A stretch of DNA of 64,000 bases. Source: an uncultured bacterium (lineage in GTDB: Bacteria > Myxococcota_A > Bradymonadia > UBA7976 > VGTA01). The notes beneath the pieces were generated by a model. It was given only the letters and a program-made list of their open reading frames with translations, made no database searches and had not been told where the DNA came from. Below are positions 9,334-17,779 of this stretch, piece by piece. The position numbers and the translations under genes are program-made. Within the stretch, counting starts at the first letter, position 1; each line of letters begins with the position of its first letter. The DNA lies in assembly GCA_943788935.1 (NCBI GenBank), contig CALSSE010000013.1, forward strand, positions 62,001 to 126,000, given 5' to 3'.

Positions 9334-10464
9334 CTATAGACGTATACAGTCGTCTGATTTCCCAAGGTCGATCACACCTAAAATGAGATCATTACGTAAC
9401 CCGCAATCATGCAGCTTAATCAACGAAATAGAACCCTCATAGCCTTCCTCTTTACATCGTTGAGCGCGATCAATTTCGACGGCTTCTTTCGCTTGGGTTG
9501 GTAATATGGCATCTGAGCTATCTTCATAGGCAGACACCTCTTGATTACCTGACCAATCAGCGAGCTTTGCAACGCTCATAAAAGTGTTCTCATCACATAT
9601 CGATCGCATAAGGGCGCTTCGTGGGTAACGTAAAGTGTCTCTAGTCGTCTCAGGACTGGTCTCGCCCTCTTCGCTCACCATATCGACCTCACCCACTGTA
9701 TCCTGATCTGCAGAGGGGCTTAGCCGTTTTCGCATGTCATCTAGACTACAATGTCTGTTGACTTGGATTTTACCGACGCAACAGGGAACACATACAAAGC
9801 TCTTGTTTTTTTCGACACATATTGAGAGGACTGCGTCTGTTGCATTACCACATACGTGCAGCGCTAAGCCAATATCAAACTCTTCATCAAAGTTCTCAAT
9901 CAAGGATAACTTGGTTCGTACATTGGTTAACTGTGCCTTATCGATACGTTCATTTAACAACCGAATGGAAGTCTCTTTTAAATCGACACCCACGAAATCA
10001 TGTTCAGGGAAGAGATGTGCTAACGCTAAAATTAGGTTCCCGGTCCCACACCCAAAATCTACGATTGTTTGGCGTTTCTCGCTGTCAACATCAAGTAGAG
10101 CATGCGATCGCAATACATCATAAATAGACTCTATTTGTTTACGTTTTCGTTGTCCTCTTGCCTTTGCCGTTTTTTTCAATATGCCGATCCTCGTTACCGG
10201 ATCCGCATCAGCTGGAAATGAATTCCAATCAATACTAAATCTTGTATCGAGAGTCGTATGCCGTTGATACAGATCTCGAAGCTCCACCACGTCAGTAAGA
10301 TGACAATCATCCTTACAAATACCAACATGCATCTGCTGTTTTAAGCTGTCCAAAAAACGCCCTAAAACTTCATGAACGAGCCTATGTACTTTTCTCTTAT
10401 TTCGCAGTCGATTTCGCTTTCGATGATCTTTTCGCTCTTGCTTCTTTTCGTCTTCGGTGTTCAA
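9334..10464 (-). CDS. SAM-dependent methyltransferase, METTL25/GSTCD-like (Methyltransf_32 type)
   Basis: 376 aa, cytoplasmic. Residues 1-35 are very basic (KKQERKDHRKRNRLRNKRK), suggesting RNA or ribosome contact. The SAM-binding motif I is VDFGCGTGNLILALAH, followed by the acidic loop FVGVDLKETS. Further on, VCVPCCVGKI matches the PCC motif typical of the GSTCD/METTL25/RRNAD1-like methyltransferase family. The family links to rRNA or protein methylation, but the substrate here is not known. A region at about 225-265 is acidic and low in complexity. It is convergent with the glycosyltransferase and separated from the next minus-strand gene, so probably its own transcript. Confidence 0.75.
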   Translation of the reverse strand: MNTEDEKKQERKDHRKRNRLRNKRKVHRLVHEVLGRFLDSLKQQMHVGICKDDCHLTDVVELRDLYQRHTTLDTRFSIDWNSFPADADPVTRIGILKKTAKARGQRKRKQIESIYDVLRSHALLDVDSEKRQTIVDFGCGTGNLILALAHLFPEHDFVGVDLKETSIRLLNERIDKAQLTNVRTKLSLIENFDEEFDIGLALHVCGNATDAVLSICVEKNKSFVCVPCCVGKIQVNRHCSLDDMRKRLSPSADQDTVGEVDMVSEEGETSPETTRDTLRYPRSALMRSICDENTFMSVAKLADWSGNQEVSAYEDSSDAILPTQAKEAVEIDRAQRCKEEGYEGSISLIKLHDCGLRNDLILGVIDLGKSDDCIRL

Positions 10465-10632
10465 AAAGTATCCTCAACCAACTTAAACTTGTGCAAACAA
10501 TATCTCTAAGGTAACGAGTTTAAAACAATCGCTATCATTAATTATATGGTTAATACACAAGTTCAACATAAGATCACTAAAGCGCTAGTAATTGATCACA
10601 CCAATGGTGAGGCATCGCTCACTCCTCAATCA

Positions 10633-10821
10633 TCAGTGAGTCGATCTCACTACTCTCCAAAGATCTGGGATTGTCGCATGGAGCTCAGAGAGAGCCCTTA
10701 CACCTGACCTAAACCTTTGATTTAAAATGTCAAAGAGCCTGTTTAATCTTTTAAGAGCTTCTCTCTCATTGGCCATTATAGTGGGTTTCACTTCGGCATG
10801 GTTTTCTAGAGGAGACCCCAT
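10633..10821 (-). CDS. Possible small protein downstream of lipase (weak)
   Basis: 62 codons beginning 9 bp after the stop of the lipase gene on the same strand, so it could be cotranscribed. The sequence is charged (EREALKRLNRLFDILNQRF) with no signal peptide. No Shine-Dalgarno precedes the ATG. A shorter form could start at Met16 (MANERE). It may equally be a decayed fragment or chance frame. No family recognised. Confidence 0.25.
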   Translation of the reverse strand: MGSPLENHAEVKPTIMANEREALKRLNRLFDILNQRFRSGVRALSELHATIPDLWRVVRSTH

Positions 10822-10830
10822 CTAAGTCAT

Positions 10831-11556
10831 TCATAATGGAGGACAATCAAAGCGGCCACGCTCTAAAAACTGGAGAATATGCTTAAAGACATTAGGCCTA
10901 TAGCGTAGCTCTGTGTGATTAGACTTGAGCACACAATAGTCGGTCATCCCTATGACCTCAGTGGACTTCAAAGGGACCAACCCATCGTGTCTGCCATCAA
11001 ATTTTGTTCCCTTAACAAAGGGGTGATGAGAGACCCCAGCGATCACGCCTAAGGCATAATTAGGCTTAGGGAGACTTGAGAGAAATTTTGAACCTCCGCT
11101 CCTAAGCGCGAGGGCCGTAGAGCCCACTAGCCCAAACCACCATTTCTGCATTAGGTGATCGACTGCAGGTGTCCCATGGTTAGGGCTACCGAGGGTTACC
11201 ACTCTCCCTAGGAGATGAGGCTTATGCTTGGCCAAATAGGCTCTCGCCAAGAGCCCCCCAAGAGAGTGTCCAACAAAGTGAATCTCGGTCGAACGCCCCT
11301 TCAACAGCTGATCTATTTCATGTGTGACCTCTGCTTCTGCCTCCTCGATGCTGCTCGTCAATGAGCTATAGTTAATGGTATGTGGGATATACCCATGAGC
11401 CCTAAACTGATGAGCCATAACGCGCATCGCTGAGGCGCTCCTGCCATAACCATGTATTAATATGACATGTCCCCGAAACTCAGCGTGCGATTGAGGGAGC
11501 TCAAACAGGATGGACGAGAGTAGGATAACTGAAATGAATAAGTGAAAACGATTCAT
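10831..11556 (-). CDS. Secreted alpha/beta-hydrolase, triacylglycerol-lipase-like
   Basis: 241 aa. N-terminal signal peptide (about 1-25) indicates export to periplasm or outside. The oxyanion-hole segment VILIHGYGRS, the nucleophile elbow GHSLGG (Ser98), GSPNHGTP (typical of LipA/PGAP1-like lipases), Asp191 in GRHDGLVPL and His214 in SNHTELRY make a complete catalytic triad. The predicted activity is hydrolysis of acyl esters. It is preceded 7 bp upstream by a 43-codon frame on the same strand and followed by a 62-codon frame, which may form a small transcription unit. Lipase versus esterase cannot be decided from sequence. Confidence 0.88.
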   Translation of the reverse strand: MNRFHLFISVILLSSILFELPQSHAEFRGHVILIHGYGRSASAMRVMAHQFRAHGYIPHTINYSSLTSSIEEAEAEVTHEIDQLLKGRSTEIHFVGHSLGGLLARAYLAKHKPHLLGRVVTLGSPNHGTPAVDHLMQKWWFGLVGSTALALRSGGSKFLSSLPKPNYALGVIAGVSHHPFVKGTKFDGRHDGLVPLKSTEVIGMTDYCVLKSNHTELRYRPNVFKHILQFLERGRFDCPPL

Positions 11557-11563
11557 AAGCTCT

Positions 11564-11695
11564 CTATTCTGATTGTTTTATCGGGCTCCATACCGTCGGG
11601 TATGTAGACTCATCGGGTAAACCATAGGTCTTATTCCCATCGGTGAGTTTTTTGCGCTCACAGAAGAGATGCTGACATGATCGATCTCGATGCAT
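11564..11695 (-). CDS. Possible 43-aa small ORF ahead of lipase, or remnant of a gene end
   Basis: A 43-codon frame ends 7 bp before the lipase start on the same strand. The segment CERKKLTDGNKTYGLPDES has protein-like composition, which is why I list it. There is no ribosome site before its ATG and a stop lies two codons upstream. It may be the surviving 3' end of a deleted gene rather than a functional small protein. No family recognised. Confidence 0.25.
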   Translation of the reverse strand: MHRDRSCQHLFCERKKLTDGNKTYGLPDESTYPTVWSPIKQSE

Positions 11696-11943
11696 CCATC
11701 ATTACCGATTCATATTAGATCATCTCGTCGTCATGAAGATCGACTAGGACATGTAGAGACGAGTTATTTCCATTTACTCTCAGATTAACTATAATGTGAC
11801 ATATGTAAGATACATTGCTTATCAAGTATTCAGAGCCTATCAAGTATTCAGAGCACATCACATCTCAAAGAGATCGATAGCGAGGTCGAGATGACCATTT
11901 TTTTAACTCTAGTCACTTCTCTAAAGAGCAGAGGAGTCCAACA
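11696..11943. other. Divergent promoter region between lipase unit and DUF5648 lipoprotein unit
   Basis: About 250 bp (387 bp if the small minus-strand frame 11564-11695 is not a gene) with a short direct repeat (tatcaagtattcagagc, two copies near 11820-11855). Expected to carry promoters for both directions. Nothing else recognised. Confidence 0.35.
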
Positions 11944-12117
11944 ATGAACCAGTATCGTCTCTCATCTGTCTTCCTCACTGTTAAACATGCCCCCCTCGTT
12001 GACCCCCTCCTTCACTCCTCATCCTTTCGCTCCTCATCCTTTCGCTCGACGAGTCATGAGGCGGAGACTGTCTTGTTTTCATACGATAAACTTGATCGTC
12101 TCAAGTCGCGCTCATGA
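11944..12117 (+). CDS. 57-aa upstream ORF translationally coupled to the DUF5648 lipoprotein
   Basis: ATG 11944 is preceded by a good ribosome site (agaggag, 8 bp upstream spacing). The frame of 57 codons ends with TGA 12115-12117, and the ATG of the next gene lies at 12114-12116, giving the classic ATGA overlap. The downstream gene has no Shine-Dalgarno of its own, so its translation probably depends on this ORF. The peptide (Ser/His/Arg rich, with a short SSSFR repeat) shows no signal peptide or known domain. It may be a leader that sets expression of the lipoprotein rather than a protein with its own job. Confidence 0.5.
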   Translation: MNQYRLSSVFLTVKHAPLVDPLLHSSSFRSSSFRSTSHEAETVLFSYDKLDRLKSRS

Positions 12118-13061
12118 AGCGCTTCACTCTGTGGGGGCTCATCATCGCTCTCAGTCACCTGTCAAGCTGTGTAGCGATGCAGTCTAATGAAGAGAGCGAT
12201 GAAGAACCGTCGACCGCCATTGAGCTAGAGAGACCTAGTGATCTATCTAATCCTGATCATGAGAGTGACCCAAGTCATCACCAAGGGTCTATGTGTCGCC
12301 AAACGCTCTGCGGTACTCTCTGTGTAAACCTGGAGAGTGATCCACGACATTGTGGTCAGTGCGATCTCGCTTGTATCGCCAACCAAGCGAATTCAATCTG
12401 TGAGCGAGGGGTATGTCTGATCGATTCATGCTATCCGAGCTATTCAGATGAAGACGGTGACTATAACAATGGTTGCGAGCTCTCCGATCAGCCTCTTGAT
12501 ACGATGGACCCACTCTGCTCTCCCGGTGGGCGCTGCCTCACCTCTTGTGACACTCATGGCGAAGTCAAATGTGAGGGAGATCAGGAGGTCTGCCACCCCC
12601 CTAATGAGAGCTGTAATCTTGAGGATGATGACTGTGATGGAGACTGTGATGAGGGTATCTCTTGTCGTATAGGGGTCTCCCGCGGCTACAGCGATGATAC
12701 GCGTAGGCATATCTATTCAACTGACAGGAGCTCAGTGACAATGTCGCCTTATCATATAGAGACTGCCGACTATTTCCATCTCTATGAGAGCGGAGCGTCG
12801 GGACTTGTGGCCGTTTACTCTTGCCAATTTCCAGAAGAGCACACTTTTTTATCGACGAGCTCTCATTGTGATCAACGAGGTTCGCTTGTGAGCGCGTTAG
12901 GCTATTGGAGCTTAGAGCCCCGTTGTGGCTCCCGACCTCTCTACTATCTTGTTCATCCCGGCGTCGATGATCACTTTTACACTACTAGCGCAGCAGAGAG
13001 AGATAACCTAGTCGCCAGTAACATTTGGGCTGACATGGGGATCGTAGGGTACGTCTGGTGA
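12114..13061 (+). CDS. Lipoprotein with Cys-rich and DUF5648 domains
   Basis: 315 aa. Signal peptide with lipobox LSSC (Cys19). Residues about 55-110 form a Cys module (CGTLCVNLESDPRHCGQCD) common in myxobacterial secreted proteins; residues about 160-180 hold one MopE-type acidic motif (CNLEDDDCDGDCDEG). The C-terminal about 130 residues (from RGYSDDTRRHIYS to the end) match the DUF5648 type, with the signature VDDHFYTTSAAER and closing IVGYVW; this domain is Trp/Tyr rich and often found at the ends of secreted enzymes, probably binding ligand. No catalytic domain. Start overlaps the upstream 57-aa ORF (ATGA), implying coupled translation. Role unknown, likely surface binding. Confidence 0.8.
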   Translation: MKRFTLWGLIIALSHLSSCVAMQSNEESDEEPSTAIELERPSDLSNPDHESDPSHHQGSMCRQTLCGTLCVNLESDPRHCGQCDLACIANQANSICERGVCLIDSCYPSYSDEDGDYNNGCELSDQPLDTMDPLCSPGGRCLTSCDTHGEVKCEGDQEVCHPPNESCNLEDDDCDGDCDEGISCRIGVSRGYSDDTRRHIYSTDRSSVTMSPYHIETADYFHLYESGASGLVAVYSCQFPEEHTFLSTSSHCDQRGSLVSALGYWSLEPRCGSRPLYYLVHPGVDDHFYTTSAAERDNLVASNIWADMGIVGYVW

Positions 13062-13118
13062 GTGAGCGAAATGTATAAGTAGAATAGAGTCCACCGCGCT
13101 CATCTCTCTTCCCCTAAT

Positions 13119-16100
13119 CTAAATCAGTGATCTTCGCGCTCGGCATAGAGCCCCTAAGAGGATCCAGCAGGAGAGCAGAGGCTGAAGTGGATGTGTCGAT
13201 GAGTATAATGAGGCAGAACATCCTCCTGAGGATAATGATCCACTAGACTCTGTCATCTCGCCGCCGGTCATTTCTTCGCCGGCCATCTCTCCACCGGTGA
13301 TCTCTCCGCCGGTGATCTCTCCGCCGGTGATCTCTCCGCCGGTGATCTCTCCGCCGGTGATCTCTCCGCCGGTCATCTCTCCGCCGGTCATCTCTCCGCC
13401 GGTGATCTCTCCGCCGGTCATCTCTCCGCCGGTCATCTCTCCGCCGGTCATCTCTCCGCCGGTCATCTCTCCGCCGGTGATCTCTCCGCCGGTCATCTCT
13501 CCGCCGGTCATCTCTCCGCCGGTCATCTCTCCGCCGGTCATCTCTCCGCCGGTCATCTCTCCGCCGGTCATCTCTCCGCCGGTCATCTCTCCGCCGGTCA
13601 TCTCTCCACCGGTCATCTCTCCGCCGGTCATCTCTCCGCCGGTCATCTCTCCGCCGGTCATCTCTCCGCCGGTCATCTCTCCGCCCGGTTCTTCACAGAT
13701 CCACTCCCCTCCTCCACATGTGCCTAGCTCATCACCTTGGCAGCGCTCTCCCTCTGTGCAGAGATCACCGTCATCACAAAGATCAACGCTCTGGGATCCA
13801 TTATGGGTACACCCACCAAAGCCATCACACTCATCTGTGGTACAGCTGTTATCGTCATCACAACTGTAGTCACATGACGTCGCTAATACTTCTACATGAA
13901 CAGAGGCTCGCGCTGTTTTAAATCCATCACTCACTGTATAAGTAAAAGTGTCTTGACCCACATATTCGCCGTTCGGGAGATATTCAAACACCCCGTCCCC
14001 GAGATGACTCGTTATCCCATGTGTTGGCTGGGTGAATCCGAGGATGGAGAGTGAGGTTTCGGTCGCTGAGGTATCATTGAGGCGCACATCTACAGTTTCT
14101 CCTCGACCATCCCATCTTAACGATAAGTCATCATCTAAAGCGACAGGCGACTCACGATCAAGTAAGGAGAGGTAGTCGACCTCCGCGGGGGTCAGCCGTC
14201 GATCAAAAATCATCAACTCATCAAGGGATCCATCGAATCCTTGATACCCCACCGTCTGACCACTAGCCTCTTTATCTTCACGACGACCAATACTGGTCAC
14301 GCTTAGAGACTTAAATCCAGGTTCACCGTTTACTCGACTGTCGAGAGCACCATCAACATAGATCTCGACCTGACCTGAGAGGCTCCGAGTCATCACTACT
14401 CTATGCCAAAGATCATCATTGATCGGTTGAGCACTCTTAGCAGGCACTCCCCATGCCCCCGCTGAGATATTGATATGACCCTCACCATCAATCCACCCCC
14501 AATAGATATCTAGACAGCAATCACCGTAATACTTTGCGCCCATCACGCTCGGAGAAGACCACCCAAACTCAGCACCGCTCTGCGTGGTTTTGAGATACAT
14601 TACCACTGTAGCCTCTCCGTTGAGAGTTGACCCGAGGTCTACGCCGAGGTCGATATAATCAGCGGGTGAGCTCAGCTCGATCGCTGACTCGTTCATCACT
14701 CGATGGGTCCACGTTGCCGGTTCGATTAGACTCCCTTCTAGTCCACCCACCTCATCTCGTGTCACCTCGCCCACTCCCTCATCAAAATGAAATGTGTGTA
14801 CTACTCCAGATAGCACGCTGTCGATCATCGCGGTGTCATTAGTCACTCCCCCTTCGAGATCGAGGTCGATATAGGAAGCGGTGATCAGCGTTTGACGGTC
14901 ACTGAGATCAAGCACCCCGTTACCCGCTGAGACCTCACCTAAGAGCGAAGGGAGCTCCCCCTGAAACTGCCCAGGGAGCTGCTCGATCAAGGTCACAGTC
15001 TCTTGATCTCCTTGAGCGCTGATTACTGTCGCCGACACCTGACCTGACCCCGCGGCGTCATTATCAATGAGGTTCAGAGTGATCACTTCACCCACCCGCC
15101 ATGAGTCACGATCGAGCGATATCAAGGAGTCCGGCCCTACCACCACTGTCCAGGTCACACTCTGTTCAAGACGCTCAAGGTCATGACGTACCAAATCAAG
15201 AGGGTGAGAGTTCGGGGAGAAGGCATGAATGACAATCTCATCATAAGCGACAGCGGTAATGGTGTGGAGGCCAGGTGTTAGATCATAGGACTCTTGGGTG
15301 AAGGTCAGACCATTACTCGAGGTGTCAACACCATCTACATACCACTCGGTGAGGATCACTCGTGGGTCAAGTGGGGTCACCGAGACACTAAACTCTTGCG
15401 GTAAGAGTTGAGTCTCGTCGCTCCATGCATCGAGAGGAGAGACTACGGTGTAAATATCGTGGATCATCTTCTCGATGCTCGGACTGTTATAGCCGTTGGT
15501 AAGCGCGAAGCGCATAATCGAATCATCTGTGGGGCGAAAAATACCAAAATCATGATAGCGCCCACCCTCCCACACACTCTGAGTACCATTTCCCAACTGC
15601 TGATAGCCGAGCCAGCTCGCCCAGCGCTGCCCCGTGGAGCTAATAGTGACATTGAGCTCTTCAGGCTCTACGCCTGTATAGAGCTCAGTGCTCCCGCCAT
15701 ACTCATCAGCGAGATTATGCCATGAGTGAGCTGCTTCATGCATCATGATCGGTCGGCGGAGCTGATTAAGACCAGCGAACATCGCGACCGCGTAAGCTCC
15801 TCCATTAACATATAAGTCCGTATTCATCGCTAAACCGAGCCACCCCCGAGGACCGTCAAGGCTAATATCTACCCCTACGCTCGACATTGATTGACGAGCG
15901 ATCTCCAGAGCGAGGTTGGTGTCGCAGCCCGATAAGCGGGGGATCTCTTCACTCCACTGACCGCAGTCGAAGTAGGTGTTAACCTCCCGTGTTGGACTAA
16001 CAAGATCAATCCCAGACTCTGGGCTCGGTACATCGATGCGATGTACATTAAAGAACCGCGCATACCTCACATAGGGGTTATTAATCGTTACATCGAGCTG

Positions 16101-16538
16101 ATCTGGGTCTGGATCGCCAGTAAGGAAGATCCCATCGACCACGTACTGTACTTGATCAGCATAATCGGCCAACTCTGATACTTGATAACCATCCCCTACA
16201 AAGACTAGATCCACCCGATTCTCGCTCGGGCCATGATCGACGAGAGTTGTTACCGGAAAGGGAACAGGCGGTGGCGGCGCGACATGGAGAGGCGTAGGAG
16301 GTTGATGACGAAGTGATCTCGCAGAGGGAGACGATTGGCAAGGAGGCTCGTGGCATAAGAGTTGACCATCAATGACGACACAAGGAGAGTCAGCGGGACT
16401 CTGTGACCAGGCCGTCGAACCCAGAAGAGCCAAAGAGAGAGCCAAAGAGAGAGCCAAAGAGAGAGCCAAAGAGAGAGCTAGATAAGTCAATAGTCTACTG
16501 ACTCGCATCATGTGCTTAAATATAATCATTGTGGTCAT
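13119..16538 (-). CDS. Secreted M64-like metalloprotease with LamG, Ig-like, GEMTG repeat and MYXO-CTERM-like tail
   Basis: 1139 aa. A signal peptide whose hydrophobic core is a tandem LALS repeat comes first. Residues about 95-370 resemble peptidase family M64 (IgA-peptidase type): LVFVGDGYQ, RFFNVHRIDVPSPESGID, and the zinc motif HEAAHSWHNLADEY at 267-280. Next comes a probable LamG/concanavalin-like module (about 610-770), a cadherin-like repeat domain (about 800-870: GEYVGQDTFTYTVSDG), a Cys-rich segment, and about 28 copies of the pentapeptide GGEMT. The C-terminus has GGCSAS, a hydrophobic stretch and a basic end (CRARRSL), resembling MYXO-CTERM sorting tails, so the enzyme is probably surface-anchored through that Cys. 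The start could be Met1 or Met11 (16508); Met11 gives a more typical signal peptide. A strong candidate for an extracellular protease used on host, prey or matrix. Confidence 0.88.
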   Translation of the reverse strand: MTTMIIFKHMMRVSRLLTYLALSLALSLALSLALSLALLGSTAWSQSPADSPCVVIDGQLLCHEPPCQSSPSARSLRHQPPTPLHVAPPPPVPFPVTTLVDHGPSENRVDLVFVGDGYQVSELADYADQVQYVVDGIFLTGDPDPDQLDVTINNPYVRYARFFNVHRIDVPSPESGIDLVSPTREVNTYFDCGQWSEEIPRLSGCDTNLALEIARQSMSSVGVDISLDGPRGWLGLAMNTDLYVNGGAYAVAMFAGLNQLRRPIMMHEAAHSWHNLADEYGGSTELYTGVEPEELNVTISSTGQRWASWLGYQQLGNGTQSVWEGGRYHDFGIFRPTDDSIMRFALTNGYNSPSIEKMIHDIYTVVSPLDAWSDETQLLPQEFSVSVTPLDPRVILTEWYVDGVDTSSNGLTFTQESYDLTPGLHTITAVAYDEIVIHAFSPNSHPLDLVRHDLERLEQSVTWTVVVGPDSLISLDRDSWRVGEVITLNLIDNDAAGSGQVSATVISAQGDQETVTLIEQLPGQFQGELPSLLGEVSAGNGVLDLSDRQTLITASYIDLDLEGGVTNDTAMIDSVLSGVVHTFHFDEGVGEVTRDEVGGLEGSLIEPATWTHRVMNESAIELSSPADYIDLGVDLGSTLNGEATVVMYLKTTQSGAEFGWSSPSVMGAKYYGDCCLDIYWGWIDGEGHINISAGAWGVPAKSAQPINDDLWHRVVMTRSLSGQVEIYVDGALDSRVNGEPGFKSLSVTSIGRREDKEASGQTVGYQGFDGSLDELMIFDRRLTPAEVDYLSLLDRESPVALDDDLSLRWDGRGETVDVRLNDTSATETSLSILGFTQPTHGITSHLGDGVFEYLPNGEYVGQDTFTYTVSDGFKTARASVHVEVLATSCDYSCDDDNSCTTDECDGFGGCTHNGSQSVDLCDDGDLCTEGERCQGDELGTCGGGEWICEEPGGEMTGGEMTGGEMTGGEMTGGEMTGGEMTGGEMTGGEMTGGEMTGGEMTGGEMTGGEMTGGEMTGGEITGGEMTGGEMTGGEMTGGEMTGGEITGGEMTGGEMTGGEITGGEITGGEITGGEITGGEITGGEMAGEEMTGGEMTESSGSLSSGGCSASLYSSTHPLQPLLSCWILLGALCRARRSLI
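13256..13685. repeat. 15-bp tandem repeat, about 28 copies (GGEMT linker)
   Basis: A 430-bp array of the unit ccggtcatctctccg with few variants (tcatc versus tgatc) inside the M64-like protease gene. It encodes the GGEMT/GGEIT pentapeptide. It also leaves the opposite strand open as an artefactual VISPP frame. It probably spaces the enzyme from the membrane anchor; copy number is expected to vary. Confidence 0.92.
16426..16481. repeat. 12-bp tandem repeat inside a signal peptide (LALS)
   Basis: About 4.5 copies of gagagccaaaga encode the LALS repeat that forms the hydrophobic core of the M64-like protease signal peptide. Gain or loss of a unit changes the h-region by four residues without a frameshift and could change secretion efficiency. 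Confidence 0.8.
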
Positions 16539-16689
16539 CTTGAAATGTAGGACTAAACAGTATTTATGCTCTAAAGATCACCTCTTACTAACCAGTCCTA
16601 GTCAATGATACGATGAAATAAATAGAGATGCAGTGATGAAGAGCCTGCGGTCGTTGTCTTATGTAAGTTTGATTGTATCATGATCAACT

Positions 16690-16704
16690 GAACTTATCTC
16701 AAAA
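16690..16704. repeat. IS left inverted repeat
   Basis: gaacttatctcaaaa, matching the right end with one mismatch; the transposase start lies 57 bp inside. Confidence 0.75.
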
Positions 16705-16760
16705 GACAGGTGTGTGTTAACGTACATGCTCAACATCGTAACTTCAAGGGGGATTGATCA

Positions 16761-17093
16761 ATGGCAGGTCGATTTGAAGGCTTAACAGACATACAATGGA
16801 AGGTTCTTGAACCCCTCTTGGCAGATAATCGCCGAGTCTTTGGTCGTCCCAGAGTATCGAAGCGGCTCGTTCTCAACTCGATTTTTTACATACTCATCAC
16901 CGGCTCTCGGTGGTGTGACTTACCTCAAGGTTCTCAATGGGCGAGTCGTGCTACAGCGCATCGTTGGCTTGGGGTTTGGAGTGAAAATGGTACGTTGCAA
17001 CGAGCGATTAACGGCATGCTCGCGATAGGAGAGCTTAACCAGATGATCGATTGGAGCGCTGCTAGCATAGATGGCAGCTTTTCCCCCCGGTAA
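16761..17093 (+). CDS. IS5-family transposase, N-terminal part (orfA)
   Basis: 110 aa. Contains the helix-turn-helix and N-terminal region typical of IS5/DUF4096-type transposases (FEGLTDIQWKVLEPLL, GSRWCDLPQG, TAHRWLGVWSENG) and the first catalytic Asp in SIDGSF. The frame stops right after a T4C6 run (17080-17090). A +1 (or -2) shift in that run joins it to the downstream frame, giving a complete DDE enzyme. A good Shine-Dalgarno-like gggggatt lies before the ATG. Either a programmed frameshift or a natural inactivation; programmed shifting is common in this IS group. Confidence 0.85.
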   Translation: MAGRFEGLTDIQWKVLEPLLADNRRVFGRPRVSKRLVLNSIFYILITGSRWCDLPQGSQWASRATAHRWLGVWSENGTLQRAINGMLAIGELNQMIDWSAASIDGSFSPR

Positions 17094-17574
17094 AGGCGGC
17101 GGAGAGGGCGTTGAATACGGGTACAAAGGCAAGGGAGTTACGATCCACTCAGTTGTAGATGCTCAGGGTATGCCGTTAGCGGTCTCAGTGACGGCTGCCA
17201 ATGAGAGCGAACGTGATCAAACGATCAAGATGTTGGATGGTATTGAGATCCAAACAGGTCGCCGTGGACGTCCAAAGACTCGTCCAAAACAACTCGCAGC
17301 AGACAAGGGATATGACAGTAAGCAGCTCCGTCGGAAGCTCAGGTCGAGAGGTGTTCGTCCCGAGATACCTCATCGCGTCTGGCCTAACCGTCGTAAAACG
17401 CGTGGTCGTAAACTCAAGCGATCAGTCGCTCGCTTCGTTGTTGAGCGTACATTTGCTTGGTACCAGCGTAAATTTAGACGTTTAAGTGTACGTTGGGAGC
17501 GAAAGCCAAACTACTTTGAAGCCTTCCTATCTCTAGCGTTTCTCTATATTTGGCTAGAGAAGGTTGTAGGTTGA
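17071..17574 (+). CDS. IS5-family transposase, catalytic C-terminal part (orfB)
   Basis: 167 aa in the +1 frame relative to orfA, overlapping it. Holds the rest of the DDE domain: KGKGVTIHSVVDAQGMPLAV, the second Asp in AADKGYDS, and the catalytic Glu in VERTFAWYQRKFRRL. The apparent ATG start is inside the overlap; the real product is probably the orfA-orfB fusion made at the T4C6 slippery run. All three acidic catalytic residues are intact, so the element may still be mobile. Confidence 0.87.
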   Translation: MAAFPPGKGGGEGVEYGYKGKGVTIHSVVDAQGMPLAVSVTAANESERDQTIKMLDGIEIQTGRRGRPKTRPKQLAADKGYDSKQLRRKLRSRGVRPEIPHRVWPNRRKTRGRKLKRSVARFVVERTFAWYQRKFRRLSVRWERKPNYFEAFLSLAFLYIWLEKVVG

Positions 17575-17575
17575 G

Positions 17576-17590
17576 TTTTGAGATAGGTTC
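17576..17590. repeat. IS right inverted repeat
   Basis: ttttgagataggttc, the reverse complement of the left end with one mismatch. It begins 2 bases after the transposase stop codon. Confidence 0.75.
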
Positions 17591-17779
17591 CTATAATCGT
17601 CTTACCACATCGTCTCATGGGTCATATCTTATTGAAAGAGCGCTCAGATGCGAAAACTGTTGATCGCTTTTGTCGACCGATACTGCTCCATCTCCCTCTC
17701 TGTGTTCTCCGAGCCGACATCTCTCCACTCATTGTCTCCATCGATCACCTTACCCTGAAGCCCAAGCTCGGACCACATA

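Larger units (their letters stand above)
16690..17590 (+). mobile_element. IS5-family insertion sequence (about 901 bp)
   Basis: Bounded by inverted repeats: left end gaacttatctcaaaa at 16690-16704 and right end, read on the minus strand, gaacctatctcaaaa at 17576-17590 (14 of 15 identical). It carries one transposase split into two overlapping frames, as in the IS427-like branch of IS5. The target duplication is not clear; only a 2-bp match (ct) flanks the ends. It sits between the M64-like protease and an amidase and does not obviously break a gene. Confidence 0.85.

Noticed and set aside
13297..13869. 190-codon plus-strand frame of VISPP repeats
   Set aside because: It is the antisense shadow of the GGEMT repeat in the M64-like protease, with no start signal and no domain.
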